Shown one piece after another: positions 16,673 to 26,077 of a DNA stretch of 64,000 bases. Origin of the DNA: Aliarcobacter sp. (GTDB lineage Bacteria; Campylobacterota; Campylobacteria; Campylobacterales; Arcobacteraceae). Made by a program: the position numbers and the translations under genes. The number at the start of each line of letters is the position of its first letter. Positions within the stretch are counted from its first letter, which is position 1. Under the pieces are notes generated by a model. That model searched no databases and had not been told where the DNA came from. It worked only from the letters and a program-made list of their open reading frames with translations. Location of the stretch: assembly GCA_028689025.1 (NCBI GenBank), contig JAQTXA010000001.1, forward strand, positions 124,001-188,000, read 5' to 3'.

Positions 16673-18547
16673 TCATTCATTAAATTTAATAGTATTTCTT
16701 CCTGACTCTTTAGCCTCATACATAGCTAAATCTGCACATTTAAATATATTTATAGAACTCTCTTGTTCTCCTTTAAACATACAAATACCAATGCTAGCTG
16801 TACAACAATGTTCAATATCTAAATTTCTATTCTCTTCATTTATAATATTGAACTTATATGGTTGGGCAAGAGAAAGTCTTATCTTTTCAACAACTTTAAA
16901 AATATTTTGTTTTGAGATATCTTTATCCTCATCAAATTCATCAAGAATTATTACAAACTCATCTCCACCCATTCGGGCAACTGCATCAAGTTTTCTGATA
17001 CTATTTTTCAATCTATTGGAAACTTCTATCAGTAATAAATCCCCAACATTATGTCCATAAGTATCATTTAGTGGTTTAAAATTATCTAAATCAATAAAAA
17101 CTAAAGCACAATACTTTTGACTTCGTTCACTATTTGACATTATGAAACTCATTTTTTCTTCTAGATAACGACGATTTGGCAGTTTTGTAAGAGTATCACA
17201 ATATGCTAATTGCTCTATTTTTTCTTGTAATTCCCTACGTTCTGTAATTTCCCTTGTTATTCCATGATAACCAATAATATTTCCATTAACATCAAATTCT
17301 TGTTTTGATAAAATTTCACCCCAAATAATAGTTCCATCTTTACATTTATGTTGAAGTTCTATTTTTAAAGGAGGTAACTTAATACCCTTTTGTGATAATT
17401 CTAATCTCTCTTTTAATTTTTTATTAAGAAGAGTAATACTTTCATCTGTGAATAACTCAAAAACGCTTTTTCCTATTACTTCACTTGCTTTAAATCCTCT
17501 AAATCGTTCATCAGCAGGACTTATATAAGTAATAATAAAATTAGTATCTACTTTCCAAATTACATCATTTATATCTTCTGTTAATTGTCGATAATGTGAT
17601 TCACTCTCTTTTAGTTTATTTTCTATAATTTTACGCTGTGTTATTTCACTTCTTAATCTATAAACCCAATAAATAATAATCAATAAAATAAATAGTACTC
17701 CAATAGCATAAAAAACTATAGTCTTTATATTTACTCCACGTTCTGCACTTAACCAATAATTAAAAGTATTTTGTATTTCATCTTCGGGTAAAGATTTTAC
17801 AGCCTTATTTAAAATAGTTAAAAGCTCAGCATTATTTTTTGTAACGGCAAAACCTTGATCACTAAAATATTCTGTTTGACCTGAGAAACGTAGATTTGAG
17901 AAGTTATTTTTTTTGATTAGATAATCAGAAAGTCCTAAATCTCCAACATAAGCATCAACTTCCCCTCTATTTACCAATTCTAGAGCTTTTTTTGTACTAT
18001 CAACAATTTGTAGTTTTATGTTTGGATAATTTTTTCTTAAAATCTCTTCCATAAAATAATTTTTTTCAACAGAAACTCTTTTATTATTTAGATATTTTAA
18101 TCCACCAATAAAACCATTTTCTCCTCTATCAATAATAATTACAGGACTTTTTCTATAAAACTCTGTAAAATTAAGATATTTCGACCTTTCAGGTGTTTGC
18201 ACAATACTTGTAATCATATCAAGTTCACCTTTTTTGGCCATATTTATGATTTCATTCCAAGATTTATTTTTAACTATTTGAAACTCTATTCCCACAATCT
18301 TTTCGATTCGTTTCATATAATCAACAGCAAGACCTTTATATTCACCATTTTCAAGCCATTCATAAGGAGCATAATCTCTATCAACACCTACTTTAATTAT
18401 AGGATGTGTTTCTATCCAATTTTTCTCATTTTGAGTTAAAACAAAAGGAGTTGAATCTAACTTATCTAAAGCAAAAATGTTTACACTAAATAAGAAACAA
18501 AACAAAAATAAAAAGATTTGATAATTTTTTATTTTAATATTATTCAA
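16673..18547 (-). CDS. Diguanylate cyclase with periplasmic solute-binding (SBP3) and PAS sensor domains
   Basis: The protein has 624 residues: a signal/hydrophobic segment at about 8-26, a periplasmic bacterial-extracellular-solute-binding type 3 domain at about 45-268 (HPIIKVGVDRDYAPYEWLEN, YKGLAVDYMKRI), a TM helix at about 275-297, a PAS domain at about 315-440 with a PAC-like DGTIIWGEI segment, and a GGDEF domain at about 445-622. The active-site motif is intact (ARMGGDEF) and is preceded by an RKLD inhibitory site at the proper spacing. It should make c-di-GMP in response to an amino-acid-like ligand. A TGAA-N6-TTCA palindrome sits just below a -10-like box upstream, suggesting control together with the hydrogenase genes. 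Confidence 0.93.
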   Translation of the reverse strand: MNNIKIKNYQIFLFLFCFLFSVNIFALDKLDSTPFVLTQNEKNWIETHPIIKVGVDRDYAPYEWLENGEYKGLAVDYMKRIEKIVGIEFQIVKNKSWNEIINMAKKGELDMITSIVQTPERSKYLNFTEFYRKSPVIIIDRGENGFIGGLKYLNNKRVSVEKNYFMEEILRKNYPNIKLQIVDSTKKALELVNRGEVDAYVGDLGLSDYLIKKNNFSNLRFSGQTEYFSDQGFAVTKNNAELLTILNKAVKSLPEDEIQNTFNYWLSAERGVNIKTIVFYAIGVLFILLIIIYWVYRLRSEITQRKIIENKLKESESHYRQLTEDINDVIWKVDTNFIITYISPADERFRGFKASEVIGKSVFELFTDESITLLNKKLKERLELSQKGIKLPPLKIELQHKCKDGTIIWGEILSKQEFDVNGNIIGYHGITREITERRELQEKIEQLAYCDTLTKLPNRRYLEEKMSFIMSNSERSQKYCALVFIDLDNFKPLNDTYGHNVGDLLLIEVSNRLKNSIRKLDAVARMGGDEFVIILDEFDEDKDISKQNIFKVVEKIRLSLAQPYKFNIINEENRNLDIEHCCTASIGICMFKGEQESSINIFKCADLAMYEAKESGRNTIKFNE

Positions 18548-18592
18548 AATAGAACCTCTCTTATTGTAGCTTTTTTTAATTATATCAATTTT

Positions 18593-18608
18593 ATGAATAA
18601 GTATTCAT
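18593..18608. promoter_or_regulatory. Putative TetR operator upstream of the SBP3-PAS-GGDEF gene
   Basis: ATGAATAAGTATTCAT has perfect 6-bp arms with a 4-bp spacer and lies 46-61 bp upstream of the diguanylate cyclase ATG. A TATAAA -10-like box (minus strand 18619-18614) is 5 bp upstream, the same geometry as at hydA. No copy of the 19-bp element is found nearby. Confidence 0.5.
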
Positions 18609-18614
18609 TTTTAT

Positions 18615-19862
18615 TTATAAACTTACTGTTTTCCCTGCTAAAAATCCACTTGAAAAAGACCATTGAAGATTATATCCACCGCAAGGTCCATCAATATTTA
18701 CAACTTCTCCACAAAAATATAAACCAGAAACAAGCTTACTTTGCATAGTTTTTGAATCAATTTCTTTGAGTTCAACGCCACCTCTTGTAATCATGGCATT
18801 TTTAAAACCCTCATGGCCAGTTACTGTTAAAGGTGTCCAAGCTAGGGTTTTTATTAGTTTTTCTCTTTTTAATCCATCTATGTTTTTAAACTTTTCAGAA
18901 CTGTTTATTTCGCAAATATTACATATTTCAGTAGCCACACTCAAAGCCAAAAGAGTACTTAGATTTTCCAAAACTGTAGCTGTTGGATTTTTTTCAATCT
19001 CTTTTTTGATATGTGTATAAATTTGCTCTTCATTCATACCTTTTAAAAAACTAATCAATAATGGTACTTCATTGTGTTTGGCTAAAATTGGAGTTAATTC
19101 TCTTGCAAAATCTAAAACAACTGGGCCTCTTATTCCATTGTTTGTGAAAATTAAATCTCCAGTTAGTTTTAGTTTTTTGTATTTTGGTAAATCAACTTTT
19201 AAAATAGCTTTAGCAATTGTATCAGCTTTGCAAGTTGCAAAGTTTTTCTCTTTTGTAAATAGTGGCATCATTGCTGGATGTAAAGAGGTAACTTCATGTC
19301 CGAAATCTTTAGCATAAATATATCCATCACCAGTTGCCCCAAGTGTTGGATAACCTAAACCTCCAGTTGCTAGGATAATATTTTTTGTTTTGTAAATATT
19401 TGATTGGCTATTTATAATAAAAACATCATCTATTTTTTGAATAGTTTGAATTTCAACAGAACAATCAACTTTTACTTTTAATCTTTCAAGTTCATCATCC
19501 AAAGCTTTTAAAATAATAGAAGAGCTGTGATCCAGTGGAAAGACTCTAAACCCATCTCGAGCAATTGTTTCAACTCCAATGCTTGCAAAAAAATCTCTTA
19601 AATCACTTGCATTAAAAGATTCTAGTGCATGGCTCATAAATCGCCCATTTTTACCAAATTTTGCCATAAACTCTTCAGTTGATAAAGTATTTGTAAGATT
19701 GCATTTTCCACCACCAGTAGCTTTTAGTTTTGCTGCAATTTTTGAAAGTTTTTCTAGTAATAAAACGCTTTTATTTTCCTTCGCTGCACTAATACTTGCC
19801 ATTATTCCAGCAGGTCCACCACCTATTACAATTACATCAAAAACTCTATCTTTTTCTTCCAT
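18615..19862 (-). CDS. HI0933/YhiN/BaiN-family NAD(P)/FAD-dependent oxidoreductase
   Basis: The 415-residue flavoprotein has an N-terminal Rossmann FAD site (VIVIGGGPAGIMASISAA, residues 9-26), the family's TGGGKCNLTN motif near residues 48-57, a central insert domain, LATGGLGYPTLGATGDGY near 160-177 and a C-terminal GLYFCGEVVNIDGPCGGYNL that closes the FAD site. The physiological substrate of this family is mostly unknown. It stands alone on the minus strand, 69 bp from the divergent deacetylase gene. The -10 box of the diguanylate cyclase promoter overlaps its last codons. Confidence 0.92.
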   Translation of the reverse strand: MEEKDRVFDVIVIGGGPAGIMASISAAKENKSVLLLEKLSKIAAKLKATGGGKCNLTNTLSTEEFMAKFGKNGRFMSHALESFNASDLRDFFASIGVETIARDGFRVFPLDHSSSIILKALDDELERLKVKVDCSVEIQTIQKIDDVFIINSQSNIYKTKNIILATGGLGYPTLGATGDGYIYAKDFGHEVTSLHPAMMPLFTKEKNFATCKADTIAKAILKVDLPKYKKLKLTGDLIFTNNGIRGPVVLDFARELTPILAKHNEVPLLISFLKGMNEEQIYTHIKKEIEKNPTATVLENLSTLLALSVATEICNICEINSSEKFKNIDGLKREKLIKTLAWTPLTVTGHEGFKNAMITRGGVELKEIDSKTMQSKLVSGLYFCGEVVNIDGPCGGYNLQWSFSSGFLAGKTVSL

Positions 19863-19931
19863 TAATCAACTTCTTTATTAAATTTTCATATAGTATTATT
19901 TATTATATCTATTTTGTTATAAGGAAAATCT

Positions 19932-20756
19932 ATGAAACAATCAATTATCTTTTCTTTACTTTTAACTCTTGGTTTTACAGCTTGCGCAAACAGTGCAAGT
20001 GATAGCTATTTTATAGACCAACCAACAAAATCTAAAAAAGAGTATGAATCATTTAGAAAAAATATTGCGAAAACCTTTGAAAATCAAACTCCAAGACAAT
20101 GGGGAGAAAATGTTACAGGTGTAAAAACCAACTTGGATAGCCAAGAAAAAGTAATAGTTCTAACTATGGATGCTTGTGGAAGTCCTCTTGGTATGGCTTA
20201 TGATGAAAGATTGGTTAATTTTTTAAAAAAAGAGAAAATTCCAGCAACTTTATTTATAAATGCACGATGGATAAACAAGAATCTTTCAACCTTTAAAGAG
20301 TTAGCTTCAAATCCTCTTTTTGAAATAGCAAATCATGGCTTAGAGCATAAACCTGCATCTGTGAATGGAAAATCAATTTATGGATTAAATGGAACAAATA
20401 GTGTTGAAGAGTTAGTAGATGAAATAGAATTAAACGCAAGAAAAATAGAAGCAATTACACACAAAAGACCAAAATATTTCCGTTCGGGAACTGCTTATTA
20501 TGATGAAGTTGCCGTTAGTGTTGCAAACAAATTAAATCACCAAGTCGTTGGATTTTCTATTCTAGGAGATGCAGGTGCTACTTTCTCAACTAAAAAAGTA
20601 GAAGAAGCATTTTTAAAAGCAAAAAAAGGCGAAATAGTAATCATTCATATGAATCATCCAACATCTGATACAGCTCAGGGAACTATAAATGCCATAACAA
20701 AACTAAAACAAAAAGGATTTAAATTTGTTCGATTGGCAGATTATAAACTAAAATAA
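19932..20756 (+). CDS. Polysaccharide-deacetylase-family lipoprotein
   Basis: The 274-residue protein has an N-terminal lipoprotein signal (hydrophobic residues 4-16, lipobox ending FTAC with Cys18), so it is probably membrane-anchored in the periplasm. The NodB-type fold is indicated by LTMDACGSPLGMAYDE (the DACG subfamily start) near residue 75, PATLFINARWI, ANHGLEHKP supplying the H-x3-H metal ligands near residue 136, a YFRSGTAYYDE segment and a final IVIIHMNHP. It is likely a metal-dependent deacetylase acting on an envelope polysaccharide. RBS AAGGAAAATCT precedes the ATG. It is followed 59 bp later by the DUF808 gene. Confidence 0.85.
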   Translation: MKQSIIFSLLLTLGFTACANSASDSYFIDQPTKSKKEYESFRKNIAKTFENQTPRQWGENVTGVKTNLDSQEKVIVLTMDACGSPLGMAYDERLVNFLKKEKIPATLFINARWINKNLSTFKELASNPLFEIANHGLEHKPASVNGKSIYGLNGTNSVEELVDEIELNARKIEAITHKRPKYFRSGTAYYDEVAVSVANKLNHQVVGFSILGDAGATFSTKKVEEAFLKAKKGEIVIIHMNHPTSDTAQGTINAITKLKQKGFKFVRLADYKLK

Positions 20757-20815
20757 ATTTTTATAATTTTTATTTATGATAAAATAACGAAAAAAGTTAA
20801 TTAAGGAATATATAA

Positions 20816-21928
20816 ATGGCAGGATTTTTAGGATATTTATCACTATTAACAGATGATATTAGCTCCCTTGCTGGAAAAACTGTAGCATCTGCTACAAAAT
20901 CATTGGCAACTTCTCTTGATGATGTGGGAGTGCTTTTTGATGATATTGCAACTTATACAAAACTTGCAAGTATAAAATCAACGGGTTTAGTGGTTGATGA
21001 TTTAGCAGCAATTGCAAATTTTACAAATGACACAACATCTGATATTTTAAAAGCTGAATTAAAAAAAGCAAAAACTGTAGATGAATTTAAACACAATATC
21101 GAAAAACTAGATGAGCAATCTCAAAAAAAGATTTTAGAAGAGCTTGAAGGAATTAGACAACAAGCCATCCTTGAAGCAAAAAGAAAAGCAGCAGCAAGAG
21201 AACTTCCAATTGTTTATAAAATTGCAAAAGGAAGTTTAAAAAATAAAGTTATTATCATTCCTATTGTTTTACTTATGAGCTTTTTAGCTCCTTGGTTAAT
21301 CTCTCCTGTTTTGGTTTTAGGGGGAATTTATTTAGCTTACGAGGGAGTTGAAAGTGTTTTGGAAAAACTTGGCCATCATGCTGAAGTAAGTGATGAAAAA
21401 GAGACGATAAAAGAGTTATCAACTGAAAAACTAGAAGATGAAAAAGTAAAAGGTGCCATTAAAACCGACTTTATTTTATCTTTTGAAATTATAGTAATCA
21501 CACTTAGTTTAGTGGAAGGTACAAGTTTTTTAGCTAAGTTATCAGTTCTTTCATTAATTGGAATTATAACCACGGTTTTTGTATATGGAATAGTTGCATT
21601 TATCATAAAACTTGATGATATAGGTTTTTATTTACAAGAAAAAAATAGTGCAATTTCAAAAACAATAGGAACTGGATTTGTAAATGCAATGCCACATATT
21701 ATAAAAACTATCGGAATTGTAGGAACTGTAGCTATGTTAGCTGTTGGTGGTGGAATTATAGTACATGAAACTCACCTATTTCATTCAGTTGATGAAATAA
21801 TAAAATCTATTCCTTTTGGAGGATTTATAAGTGAGATAATACTTGGGGGAATTGTTGGATATATTGCAGTTAAAATTATGCCAATAATAGAGCCAATTTT
21901 TGCAAAATTTAAAAAAAGTAACTCTTAA
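20816..21928 (+). CDS. DUF808/YedI-family inner-membrane protein
   Basis: The 370-residue membrane protein has a start typical of the DUF808 family: MAGFLGYLSLLTDDISSLAG and SLDDVGVLFDDIATYTKLAS, the Asp-rich segment shared by all members, then VVDDLAAIANF. About six hydrophobic segments lie between residues 145 and 360. A charged coiled stretch (about 85-140, rich in Lys/Glu/Gln) appears inserted relative to shorter homologues. Function is unknown. Transcription ends at the perfect hairpin at 21960-22001 shared with the convergent DUF481 gene. RBS-like AAGGAATATATAA precedes the ATG. Confidence 0.85.
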   Translation: MAGFLGYLSLLTDDISSLAGKTVASATKSLATSLDDVGVLFDDIATYTKLASIKSTGLVVDDLAAIANFTNDTTSDILKAELKKAKTVDEFKHNIEKLDEQSQKKILEELEGIRQQAILEAKRKAAARELPIVYKIAKGSLKNKVIIIPIVLLMSFLAPWLISPVLVLGGIYLAYEGVESVLEKLGHHAEVSDEKETIKELSTEKLEDEKVKGAIKTDFILSFEIIVITLSLVEGTSFLAKLSVLSLIGIITTVFVYGIVAFIIKLDDIGFYLQEKNSAISKTIGTGFVNAMPHIIKTIGIVGTVAMLAVGGGIIVHETHLFHSVDEIIKSIPFGGFISEIILGGIVGYIAVKIMPIIEPIFAKFKKSNS

Positions 21929-21959
21929 TAATATCTGCTAAGATATAAAGCATTAGTAA

Positions 21960-22001
21960 AGTAAAGATAATCTTGTTTGTATTCATGGGATTATCTTTAC
22001 T
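21960..22001. terminator. Bidirectional terminator hairpin
   Basis: A 13-bp perfect inverted repeat (AGTAAAGATAATC / GATTATCTTTACT) with a 16-base loop lies between the convergent DUF808 and DUF481 genes. The stem is A/T-rich and lacks a long U-tract. Confidence 0.6.
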
Positions 22002-22008
22002 AACTTTC

Positions 22009-22710
22009 CTAAAAATCAACAATCAAAGAAGTTAAAAACTTTTTATCAAGATTCTCTTTTTCAGTTTTATTTGTGTAATCAAGACCGTAACTAATTCCTA
22101 AAGATAAGTTTTGTGTCATATTAACTTCAAGTGCTGAATCACTTACAATAAAATATTTATCTCCATCTTCAAAAGAACCTAAATAACTAAGCATCTGTTT
22201 AAATTGTAAATTCTGAGAAAAACTATATTTATAATTTAACTCTGTTTTTCCAGCTATATAGTTATCTTTTGTTCCATTTTTATATTTGTCATTTGCATAA
22301 TCTAAACCACCTTGAATATCAACAGTTTGTATATCATCTTCAAGTAGTTTGTATCCAAGTCCTGGTCCCATATTTAACCTATAATCATAATCTGAAGATT
22401 CATCTTTTATATAACTTATTCCAGCATACGAGTATAATTTTTCATTTATCATGTGATTATAATCTAGTTCAATATTATATTTATTTGCTGATGTTTTATT
22501 TTCATTTTCACTATATAACATACTTCCCTTTGCTTTTATACTTTCAGTACTGCTAAGAGCCGCTGTACCTTGAAGTTTTGAAGAAAAGGTAGTTGTATTT
22601 GTATTTCCACTTGTTTGTACATAAGATAACTCTAAATGCTTATCCACATCTATTGAATAACTAGATGTAGATAATAAAACTATAATAGAAAATTTACTTA
22701 AAAAATTCAC
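22009..22710 (-). CDS. DUF481/YdiY-like outer-membrane beta-barrel protein
   Basis: The 233-residue protein has an N-terminal signal peptide (hydrophobic residues 5-19), then the DUF481 start VDKHLELSYVQTSGNTNTTT and alternating amphipathic strands (Y-N-I-E-L-D-Y-N-H, LNYKYSFSQNLQF) ending in a C-terminal aromatic, LTSLIVDF. The terminal Phe is the usual signal for outer-membrane barrel insertion. Function is unknown; some relatives respond to stress. It begins immediately after the radical-SAM gene with no gap, so the two are co-transcribed. Confidence 0.85.
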   Translation of the reverse strand: MNFLSKFSIIVLLSTSSYSIDVDKHLELSYVQTSGNTNTTTFSSKLQGTAALSSTESIKAKGSMLYSENENKTSANKYNIELDYNHMINEKLYSYAGISYIKDESSDYDYRLNMGPGLGYKLLEDDIQTVDIQGGLDYANDKYKNGTKDNYIAGKTELNYKYSFSQNLQFKQMLSYLGSFEDGDKYFIVSDSALEVNMTQNLSLGISYGLDYTNKTEKENLDKKFLTSLIVDF

Positions 22711-24219
22711 CTATTCATTCCTTAATTGTTGTCTTTTATTTGCTTTAGATACATCTTTTTGAGCAAAATCATAATTTTGAGGAATAATTTTTTTCAAAAA
22801 TGGTGGAATTTTTCTTCCTCCAACACCCATTACATCTTGTAAAATCGTGTTTGCAATTAATTCTTCATCATGTTTTGCGCTCATATATTCAAACAAAAAT
22901 TCCGCCATTCTATCAAGGGAAATTTTATAAGTTGATTCACTTCTTTTGTATAACCATTTGCTTAAATCAAAGAAGTTTTCGAAAACTTTTCCATCTTCAA
23001 AAAGTAAAGCTGTAGTTTTTTGAAAATTCCCACTATTGTAAACAATATCCCAAAATCTAGCAAACCTTTTCATCTCTTGCATCAAAGAAAAATCGATTAA
23101 ATCATTTTTCAAAATATCATAAGGAGGTGAATCATTATAAACCATTCCATAAACTTTGTCATGTCTAGCAAGGGTTGTTCCTGATAGTTTTTTTAAGATT
23201 CCAACTTGAATTTCACCAGTTGAAAGTGTATAAAGTTGATTTAGATTTTTTCCAAAACTCTCTATTGTTTCACTTGGAAGTCCAATGATTAAATCTATAT
23301 GCATATGAGCGTGTGTCTCTTGAGATAAGAATTTTAGATTATCTTGGATTTTATCTATTTTTAAATTTCTATGAATCTCTTTTGCAACATCTAAATTTAG
23401 AGTTTGAATACCAACTTCAAGTTGTAAACACCCTTTTTTAAACTGTTTTATTAAATCCCTTAACTCTTCAGGGAAATTATCAGGAATTACTTCAAAGTGT
23501 AAAAAGTAGTCTTCTTCTTTTGCTAGAAAATAGTTCAAAATTGCTTTTGCATAAGAGATTTTTATATTAAAAGTTCTATCAATAAATTTGAAGTTTCTAG
23601 CCCCTCTAATCCATAGTTTTTCTATTTCATCTAAGAAAATATTAATATCTAAATATCTCATTCTTGTTTCAATTGAAGAGAGACAAAACTCACACTCAAA
23701 TGGACAACCACGTGCATTTTCCACATAAATATGTCTGTTTTTTATATCAAAATCAGAATAATCATCGTAAGGTAAAACAATTGATTCTAAATCAACTTTT
23801 TCTGAATTTATAGTTCTTGGTTGAGTACAAGTTCCATCAAGAAGTTCTCTACAAAGATTGTAAAAACTCACCTCTCCTTCTCCACAAATAATATAATCAG
23901 CCATATCAAAATTTACTCTAAGTGGAGTATAACTAACCTCTGGTCCTCCTAAAACTACAATAGTTTCAGGTGATACTTTTTTTATTGTTTTTACAAGCTC
24001 CCCAACATCAAAAGCATTCCAAATATACGTAGCGATTCCTATAATTTTTGGTTTATGTTCAAGTATCTGTTCTGCTATTGTTTGAATTGAAGAGTTTATT
24101 ACAAACTCTAAAATAGAAGCTTCTTCTTTTAGTTCTTTTAAATTTGCTATTAAATATCTCAAACCTAGTGAAGTATGAGAATATCTAGCGTTTAGTGTAG
24201 TAAGTATAATGTTTTTCAT
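22711..24219 (-). CDS. B12-binding-domain radical SAM protein
   Basis: The 502-residue protein has an N-terminal cobalamin-binding-like Rossmann domain (about 1-140: PKIIGIATYIWN, VVLGGPEVSY, CGEGEVSF) followed by a radical SAM domain with the cluster motif C-x3-C-x2-C in ARGCPFECEFCLSS (about 172-185) and a DUF4080-like C-terminus. Such enzymes perform methylations or rearrangements; the substrate is unknown. I chose the ATG at 24219 (MKNIILTTLNARYSH) instead of a GTG five codons upstream because the family normally begins M-K-N-I; neither has a convincing ribosome-binding site. DUF481 follows directly. Confidence 0.88.
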   Translation of the reverse strand: MKNIILTTLNARYSHTSLGLRYLIANLKELKEEASILEFVINSSIQTIAEQILEHKPKIIGIATYIWNAFDVGELVKTIKKVSPETIVVLGGPEVSYTPLRVNFDMADYIICGEGEVSFYNLCRELLDGTCTQPRTINSEKVDLESIVLPYDDYSDFDIKNRHIYVENARGCPFECEFCLSSIETRMRYLDINIFLDEIEKLWIRGARNFKFIDRTFNIKISYAKAILNYFLAKEEDYFLHFEVIPDNFPEELRDLIKQFKKGCLQLEVGIQTLNLDVAKEIHRNLKIDKIQDNLKFLSQETHAHMHIDLIIGLPSETIESFGKNLNQLYTLSTGEIQVGILKKLSGTTLARHDKVYGMVYNDSPPYDILKNDLIDFSLMQEMKRFARFWDIVYNSGNFQKTTALLFEDGKVFENFFDLSKWLYKRSESTYKISLDRMAEFLFEYMSAKHDEELIANTILQDVMGVGGRKIPPFLKKIIPQNYDFAQKDVSKANKRQQLRNE

Positions 24220-24262
24220 TGCGGATTGTAACACAAAAATATTGATATTAACTTTTCATAAA

Positions 24263-25186
24263 TTAAATCTCTTTTAGATAATTTCCTACTTTTTCTTTTA
24301 CACTATGGGCTAGCCATTGAGGTTCTAATACTTTTATATATGGAATATACCAAAAAATCAAAGGAATTATTTCCATCTCATGTGTTAGTTTTATTTCTAT
24401 TTCTATTGAGTCATCTCTATCAACACCTATTATTGTTTGACCTCTTAAAGGTTTTCTTTCAAAATATTTTCTAATACTTTTATCTATAAATAATCTAACA
24501 ATAAATTGTTCATCAAGGCTAAACCAAACAGAGTTTGCATATTTTAATCTCTCTTCTACTATTGAAGGTATTTCAAAACTAGATTCTAAAACTTGAATAT
24601 TTTTTATAGTTTTTAAATGGAATTTTTTAAATACTTCTTTTTTATCTTTTATATCAAGTGCTAATAAATACCAAAACCCATCAAAGAATGCTAATTTAAG
24701 GGGTTTAACATGAAAGTTATAATTTTCATAATCAAATTTGATTTCAACTTTTTGCTTAATTGCTCTTTCTATTTGTTCAAACAAAGCAATATTCTTTTCT
24801 TCTAAATATTCACCATTAATATTTGCAAAAATTGGATGTTCGAGTTGTTGGGTTACTTGTGATAATAAAGAGTGAGCTTTTGAGTAAAATATTCCTCCAG
24901 CACCTTTTGCCATTTCATCTAAAATACCAAGAATAAGTTTTTCATTTGAAGCTAGATTATCTTGAGTTAGTTTTGGATCTATTTTCCAAGTTCTTCCTTC
25001 TTTTATAGCTCCAAAGTCATTTAGAACTTCATAGAGGTCTCTTTGAATTGTTTTTGTACTAACATCAAGTTCTTTAGCTAATTCTGTTATTGTCATACCA
25101 TGAACATTGTTTTTTAGCATTTCATAGATTTGATTTATTCTGTTATATTTTGTATTATCGTTTTGTTTATGAACAATTGGTGGCAC
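24263..25186 (-). CDS. WYL-domain transcriptional regulator
   Basis: The 307-residue protein has an N-terminal winged helix-turn-helix of DeoR/HTH_11 type at about 15-65 (MTITELAKELDVSTKTIQRD), a linker, a WYL-type ligand-binding domain at about 125-215 (KLAFFDGFWYLLALD, in which the WYL motif reads F-W-Y-L) and a C-terminal WCX-like part. WYL regulators frequently control phage-defence modules and sense nucleic acids or nucleotides. Start is GTG at 25186 with AAAAGG upstream. It lies 64 bp downstream of the nuclease/DUF2779/DUF4116 gene run on the same strand and may regulate it. Confidence 0.9.
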   Translation of the reverse strand: MPPIVHKQNDNTKYNRINQIYEMLKNNVHGMTITELAKELDVSTKTIQRDLYEVLNDFGAIKEGRTWKIDPKLTQDNLASNEKLILGILDEMAKGAGGIFYSKAHSLLSQVTQQLEHPIFANINGEYLEEKNIALFEQIERAIKQKVEIKFDYENYNFHVKPLKLAFFDGFWYLLALDIKDKKEVFKKFHLKTIKNIQVLESSFEIPSIVEERLKYANSVWFSLDEQFIVRLFIDKSIRKYFERKPLRGQTIIGVDRDDSIEIEIKLTHEMEIIPLIFWYIPYIKVLEPQWLAHSVKEKVGNYLKEI

Positions 25187-25250
25187 TTAAAACCTTTTTA
25201 TAAATATTATTTATTTTATATTAGAGAAAGATACTCTTATCCAATTTGAC

Positions 25251-26066
25251 TTAATTAAATTCTAAATTTACACCATAATCCAAAGCAAGATTTTTCATTT
25301 TTTCTATATCTTCTGCAAGTGTGTCATAGTATTCAAAGTAATATATTGAAGACATTTCAAAAGTATCTCTTTTCTTTATCATTCCAGAAACAAAAACATC
25401 TATTAATTCTTCATCTTTTCTAAAGTTTGGTGACAATAATAAATAAAGTTCAGGATTTTTACATATAAGTTCAAAAACATAATCTCTATTCGTTACATAC
25501 TTGAAATACCTAATTAAATCAAGATTTTTCATATCTAAAAAATCAAAATGAAAATTATATTCATACCACTTAGCAAATTCAAAAAGACAAATCCCTCTTT
25601 TAGGATAAACTAAATCTTTAAAAAAATAATTTATAAGTTCTAAATCACTTCTTAGTGTATCACTAGCCCATATAAAACTTTTTGGAGATAGTTCCATCAT
25701 AAGATTCATAAAAAATTTTTTATCATTTTTTAATTCCTCAGAAATATACTTTAAGATAGATCTATTAGAATTTTTAGTTAAATTAAATATAAAAATTTTA
25801 TCATTTAATAAATCATTTCTTATATTTTTTGGAACAATATCTAATATATTTGTGTTATTTATATTTGTGTTATTTTCTATCAAAAGAGCTTTCTCAATAA
25901 AATTTTTATTACTTAATAAACTATCATCAATGAAACGATACGCTAATATAGGTTTCATTTCTAAAACACTTAACATAAATTCTTCATCTGATAAGTATTT
26001 TTTATCAATTTCTTGTAATATCGATGGATTATTTTCAATTTCATTTAGTATTTCTTTTCTTTGCAT
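25251..26066 (-). CDS. DUF4116-like repeat protein
   Basis: The 271-residue protein has no signal or membrane segments and is built of degenerate helical repeats of about 45-50 residues with the recurring pattern L-x-x-D-x-x-[FL] (YLSDEEFMLSVLEMKP, LLSNKNFIEKALLIE, ELKNDKKFFMNLMMELSP, NFRKDEELIDVF). This is the pattern of DUF4116 repeats, which probably form a protein-interaction surface. Function is unknown. It starts 11 bp after the DUF2779 gene with a good AAGGAGAGA site, so it is co-translated with the two nucleases. Confidence 0.65.
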   Translation of the reverse strand: MQRKEILNEIENNPSILQEIDKKYLSDEEFMLSVLEMKPILAYRFIDDSLLSNKNFIEKALLIENNTNINNTNILDIVPKNIRNDLLNDKIFIFNLTKNSNRSILKYISEELKNDKKFFMNLMMELSPKSFIWASDTLRSDLELINYFFKDLVYPKRGICLFEFAKWYEYNFHFDFLDMKNLDLIRYFKYVTNRDYVFELICKNPELYLLLSPNFRKDEELIDVFVSGMIKKRDTFEMSSIYYFEYYDTLAEDIEKMKNLALDYGVNLEFN

Positions 26067-26077
26067 TAACTCTCTCC

